This document shows, in pieces, positions 61,183-64,000 of a stretch of 64,000 nt of DNA. Both the position numbers and the translations under genes were made by a program. The stretch is taken from the NCBI RefSeq assembly GCF_001625575.1, contig NZ_AUXV01000072.1, forward strand, positions 354,628 to 418,627, written 5' to 3'. The DNA is from Pseudoalteromonas luteoviolacea S2607. GTDB lineage: Bacteria > Pseudomonadota > Gammaproteobacteria > Enterobacterales > Alteromonadaceae. Below the pieces are notes generated by a model, which was not told where the DNA came from, made no database searches, and was given only the letters and a program-made list of their open reading frames with translations. Positions within the stretch are counted from its first letter, which is position 1; each line of letters begins with the position of its first letter.

Positions 61183-62607
61183 TTACTTCTTCTTAACTGC
61201 TTTTTTGTTTGGAAGGTCAGTGATTGAACCTTCGAAGATTTCAGCAGCTAGACCGATTGACTCGTTCAATGTTGGGTGAGCGTGGATAGTCAGTGCCACG
61301 TCTTCTGCGTCTGCACCCATTTCTACCGCTAGGCCGATCTCACCAAGCATTTCACCTGCGTTGATACCAACCATTGCACCACCGATAACGCGGCCTGACT
61401 CTTTATCAAAGATAAGCTTAGTTTGACCTTCAGTACGTGCTGAAGCGATTGCACGGCCAGATGCTGCCCACGGGAATACCGCAGTTTCAATCTTAAGACC
61501 TTGCTCTTTTGCTTCTTTCTCAGTGACACCAACCCATGCAATTTCTGGATCTGTGTAAGCGATTGAAGGGATACACTTAGGATCGAAGTAATGCTTCTTA
61601 CCAGAGATAACTTCTGCAGCAACGTGTGCTTCGTGTACCGCTTTGTGTGCAAGCATAGGCTGACCAACGATGTCACCAATCGCGAAGATGTGGTCAACGT
61701 TTGTTTTCATTTGCTTGTCTGTGTTGATGAAGCCACGTTCGTCAACAGCAACGCCCGCTTTGTCAGCGTCAAGTAGCTTACCGTTTGGTGTACGACCAAC
61801 AGCAACCAATACTTTGTCGTAGCGTACTTGGCCTTCAGGTGCTTGCTTACCTTCGAATGAAACGTAGATACCGTCTTCTTTCGCTTCAACAGCAACAACT
61901 TTCGTAGAAAGCATTACGTTGAACTTGTTCTTAACGTACTTCTGGTAAACCTTGATGATGTCTTTGTCAGCAGCAGGTACTAGCTGATCAGCAAATTCAA
62001 CAACATCGATGTCTGAACCTAGTGCACGATACACAGTACCCATTTCAAGACCAATGATACCACCACCTAGTACAAGTAGCTTGCCAGGAACGTCTTTAAG
62101 CTCAAGTGCACCCGTTGAATCAATGATACGCTCATCTTGTGGAATGAACGGAAGGCTTACTGGCTGTGAACCTGCTGCGATGATTGCGTTATCAAACGTC
62201 ACTGTCTTAGTGCCGTCAGCGCCTTCAACTGCGATGGTGTTAGAACCTGTGAATTTACCGTAACCGTTAACTACGTTAACTTTACGCATCTTAGACATAC
62301 CAGCTAGACCGCCAGTAAGTTGACCGATTACAGACTCTTTCCAAGTACGGATTTTGTCTAAATCGATTTGTGGAGCACCGAAAGTTACACCGTGAGAAGC
62401 CATTTCAGCTGCATCGTCGATAACCTTAGCGACGTGAAGAAGTGCTTTTGAAGGAATACAACCTACATTCAAGCAAACACCACCTAGGGTATCGCGAGAT
62501 TCAATCAATGTAACATCTAAACCTAGGTCTGCTGCACGGAATGCTGCAGAGTAACCACCAGGACCACCGCCTAGTACAACAACTTGAGTTTTGATTTCGT
62601 TGCTCAT
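61183..62607 (-). CDS. lpdA: Dihydrolipoyl dehydrogenase (E3)
   Basis: A 474-residue E3 flavoprotein. FAD motif VVLGGGPGGYSAAFRAADLG; redox disulphide in GGVCLNVGCIPSKALLH; NAD motif LVLGGGIIGLEMGTVYRALG; C-terminal HAHPTLNESIGLAAE with the catalytic His. It serves pyruvate and 2-oxoglutarate dehydrogenases and, as L protein, the glycine cleavage system found at 22.7-27.3 kb. It lies downstream of aceF with a terminator-like hairpin between, so part of its expression may be independent. Confidence 0.97.
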   Translation of the reverse strand: MSNEIKTQVVVLGGGPGGYSAAFRAADLGLDVTLIESRDTLGGVCLNVGCIPSKALLHVAKVIDDAAEMASHGVTFGAPQIDLDKIRTWKESVIGQLTGGLAGMSKMRKVNVVNGYGKFTGSNTIAVEGADGTKTVTFDNAIIAAGSQPVSLPFIPQDERIIDSTGALELKDVPGKLLVLGGGIIGLEMGTVYRALGSDIDVVEFADQLVPAADKDIIKVYQKYVKNKFNVMLSTKVVAVEAKEDGIYVSFEGKQAPEGQVRYDKVLVAVGRTPNGKLLDADKAGVAVDERGFINTDKQMKTNVDHIFAIGDIVGQPMLAHKAVHEAHVAAEVISGKKHYFDPKCIPSIAYTDPEIAWVGVTEKEAKEQGLKIETAVFPWAASGRAIASARTEGQTKLIFDKESGRVIGGAMVGINAGEMLGEIGLAVEMGADAEDVALTIHAHPTLNESIGLAAEIFEGSITDLPNKKAVKKK

Positions 62608-62786
62608 GTTATTACCTTAACTATTATTCGAACGGGACTCTACTCAACTGAGTATCCGCACCCAATTTGCCTGCCGGCCGCCAAATTAGGACAAAACCAA
62701 CAGAGAGAGTTTTTTGTGCGCGAAAGTGTATCATTCGCACTCACTAATGTCCCGTCCAATTATCAGACAGGACACTAAAAATACAA

Positions 62787-62818
62787 CAAAACCGCACAAC
62801 TTGTGTTGGGCGGTTTTG
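62787..62818. terminator. Hairpin between aceF and lpdA
   Basis: CAAAACCGC (62787-62795) pairs with GCGGTTTTG (62810-62818), with further CACAA/TTGTG pairing inside. It lies eight bases past the aceF stop on the minus strand and may reduce readthrough into lpdA. Confidence 0.6.
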
Positions 62819-62825
62819 ATTCATC

Positions 62826-64000
62826 TTACATCACTAGCTGACGGATATCGCTCAGGTAGTTTGCAAGTGTCACAGTAAAGCGTGCTGCCAGCGCCCCGTC
62901 AATTACACGGTGGTCGTATGAACAGCTTAGCGGCACCATTAAGCGCGGCTCAAATTCTTTACCATTCCATTTCGGCTTCATCTCAGACTTAGACACACCT
63001 AAGATAGCCACTTCTGGTGCATTCACGATAGGTGTGAATGACGTACCACCGATACCACCAAGGCTTGAGATTGTGAAACAACCGCCTTGCATGTCAGCAG
63101 CAGTCAGCTTACCGTCACGTGCTTTCTTAGACACTTCCATCAGTTCACGAGAAAGCTCGATGATGCCTTTTTTGTTCACGTCTTTGAATACTGGAACAAC
63201 TAGACCATTTGGCGTATCAACCGCAACACCGATGTTCACGTATTTCTTCAGAATTAGGCTCTCACCATCTTCTGAAAGCGAAGAGTTAAACGTTGGGAAC
63301 TCTTCAAGTGCTTTTGCAGCTGCTTTCATTACGAAGACCAATGGCGTGATTTTCACACCCATTTTCTTCTTCTCAGCTAGCACATTTTGCTCTTTACGGA
63401 ACGCTTCTAGTGTTGTGATGTCTGCTTCGTCAAACTGAGTAACGTGCGGGATTTGTACCCAGTTACGGTGTAGGTTTGCACCAGAGATCTTTTGAATGCG
63501 AGATAGCTTCTTCTCTTCAACTTCACCAAACTTGCTGAAGTCCACTTTCGGCCAAGGAATTAGGCCAAGCTCGCCACCACCGGTGTTGCCACCTTTAGAT
63601 AGCTGACCTGATTCAACTTGCTTCACTAGCTCTTTCACATAGTTTTGAACGTCTTCTTTAACAACACGATTCTTACGGCCGGTTGCTTTAACGCGCGCTA
63701 GGTTGACACCAAACTCACGTGCTAGACGACGCACAACTGGTGATGCGTGTGCGTACTGATCGTTCGCAACAAAATCATCTTTTTGTGCAGATGCAAGGGC
63801 TGCTGCCGGCGCAGGTTTTGCTGCAGGAGCCGCTGCTGGCGCTGCGGTTGGTGCCGGCGCAGCTGCAGGTGCAGCTGCCGCACTGCCTGCTGTTTCAAAT
63901 ACGAAGATTAAAGAACCTGTCGATACTTTATCGCCAGCGTTTACTTTGATCTCTTTAACAGTACCAGCAAATGGTGCCGGTACTTCCATAGAAGCCTTAT
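62826..64000 (-). CDS. aceF: Pyruvate dehydrogenase E2, dihydrolipoamide acetyltransferase (5' end off window)
   Basis: The frame is open to the right edge; bases 63990-64000 encode KAS just before MEVPAPFAG, so the window begins inside a lipoyl domain (lipoyl Lys in DKASMEVP). An Ala/Pro-rich linker follows (AAAPAAAP), then the E1/E3-binding domain (ASPVVRRLAREFGVNLARVK) and the acetyltransferase domain ending with the catalytic SYDHRVIDGALAARF. Apparent start ATG 63989 is internal. Further N-terminal lipoyl domains and aceE are expected to the right. Confidence 0.95.
   Translation of the reverse strand, partial: KASMEVPAPFAGTVKEIKVNAGDKVSTGSLIFVFETAGSAAAAPAAAPAPTAAPAAAPAAKPAPAAALASAQKDDFVANDQYAHASPVVRRLAREFGVNLARVKATGRKNRVVKEDVQNYVKELVKQVESGQLSKGGNTGGGELGLIPWPKVDFSKFGEVEEKKLSRIQKISGANLHRNWVQIPHVTQFDEADITTLEAFRKEQNVLAEKKKMGVKITPLVFVMKAAAKALEEFPTFNSSLSEDGESLILKKYVNIGVAVDTPNGLVVPVFKDVNKKGIIELSRELMEVSKKARDGKLTAADMQGGCFTISSLGGIGGTSFTPIVNAPEVAILGVSKSEMKPKWNGKEFEPRLMVPLSCSYDHRVIDGALAARFTVTLANYLSDIRQLVM

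Noticed and set aside
61329..61697. Minus-strand frame inside lpdA
   Set aside because: Out-of-frame overlap with conserved dihydrolipoyl dehydrogenase coding; Leu/Ser-rich shadow.

Overview
The window looks like chromosome of a marine gammaproteobacterium of the Pseudoalteromonas/Alteromonadales type. This is inferred from protein families and gene order (ygfB-pepP-ubiH-ubiI beside 6S RNA, rapA, rluA, gcvTHP, aceF-lpdA), not from a marker gene. The left third (1 to about 22.6 kb) is AT-rich accessory DNA encoded entirely on the minus strand; the rest is core chromosome.

Region 1 (1-6409) is the tnsA-side end of a Tn7-like transposon: tnsA, tnsB, tnsC, tniQ and the start of a second TniQ/TnsD gene that runs off the left edge. 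All genes overlap by 1-4 bases. tnsA, tnsB and tnsC each carry stop codons or frameshifts although their catalytic motifs survive, so the element looks recently inactivated. Diverged direct repeats ending at ACA near 6409 mark the likely element end.

Region 2 (6545-22575) is a defence island. An RtcR-like activator (N-terminal CARF-like domain, sigma-54 AAA+ domain with GAFTGA, C-terminal helix-turn-helix) lies just upstream of a canonical -24/-12 sigma-54 promoter (21044-21058). That promoter faces a co-directional gene string: hsdR, hsdM, hsdS (type I restriction-modification), a HAD-type 5'-nucleotidase, a DUF3696 OLD/SMC-like ATPase, a possible PLD-like protein, mcrB and mcrC. A hairpin terminator then separates a DUF2130 protein. 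Inducible sigma-54 control of a composite restriction operon by a CARF-type sensor is the most interesting signal in the window.

Region 3 (22.7-34 kb) holds gcvP, gcvH, gcvT and a short GcvT-like gene divergent from a LysR regulator with a perfect palindromic operator candidate. It continues with ubiI, ubiH, pepP, ygfB, then 6S RNA on the plus strand.

Region 4 (34-45 kb) contains an acyltransferase, a Cys/His-rich metal permease with its MerR regulator and a MerR-type 20-bp-spacer promoter, a D-2-hydroxyacid dehydrogenase, a DUF3192 lipoprotein, a hybrid histidine kinase with a response regulator carrying a degenerate GGDEF domain, and a PIN-PhoH ATPase.

Region 5 (45-64 kb) contains rapA, an unknown secreted protein, a small membrane protein plus HAD phosphatase divergent from a DeoR regulator, rluA, an M20 amidohydrolase, an HD-GYP phosphodiesterase, a GspA/GspB-like pair, cca, a subtilisin-like protease with seven 56-residue repeats, lpdA and the 3' part of aceF. 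I saw no tRNA, rRNA, CRISPR array or complete insertion sequence.
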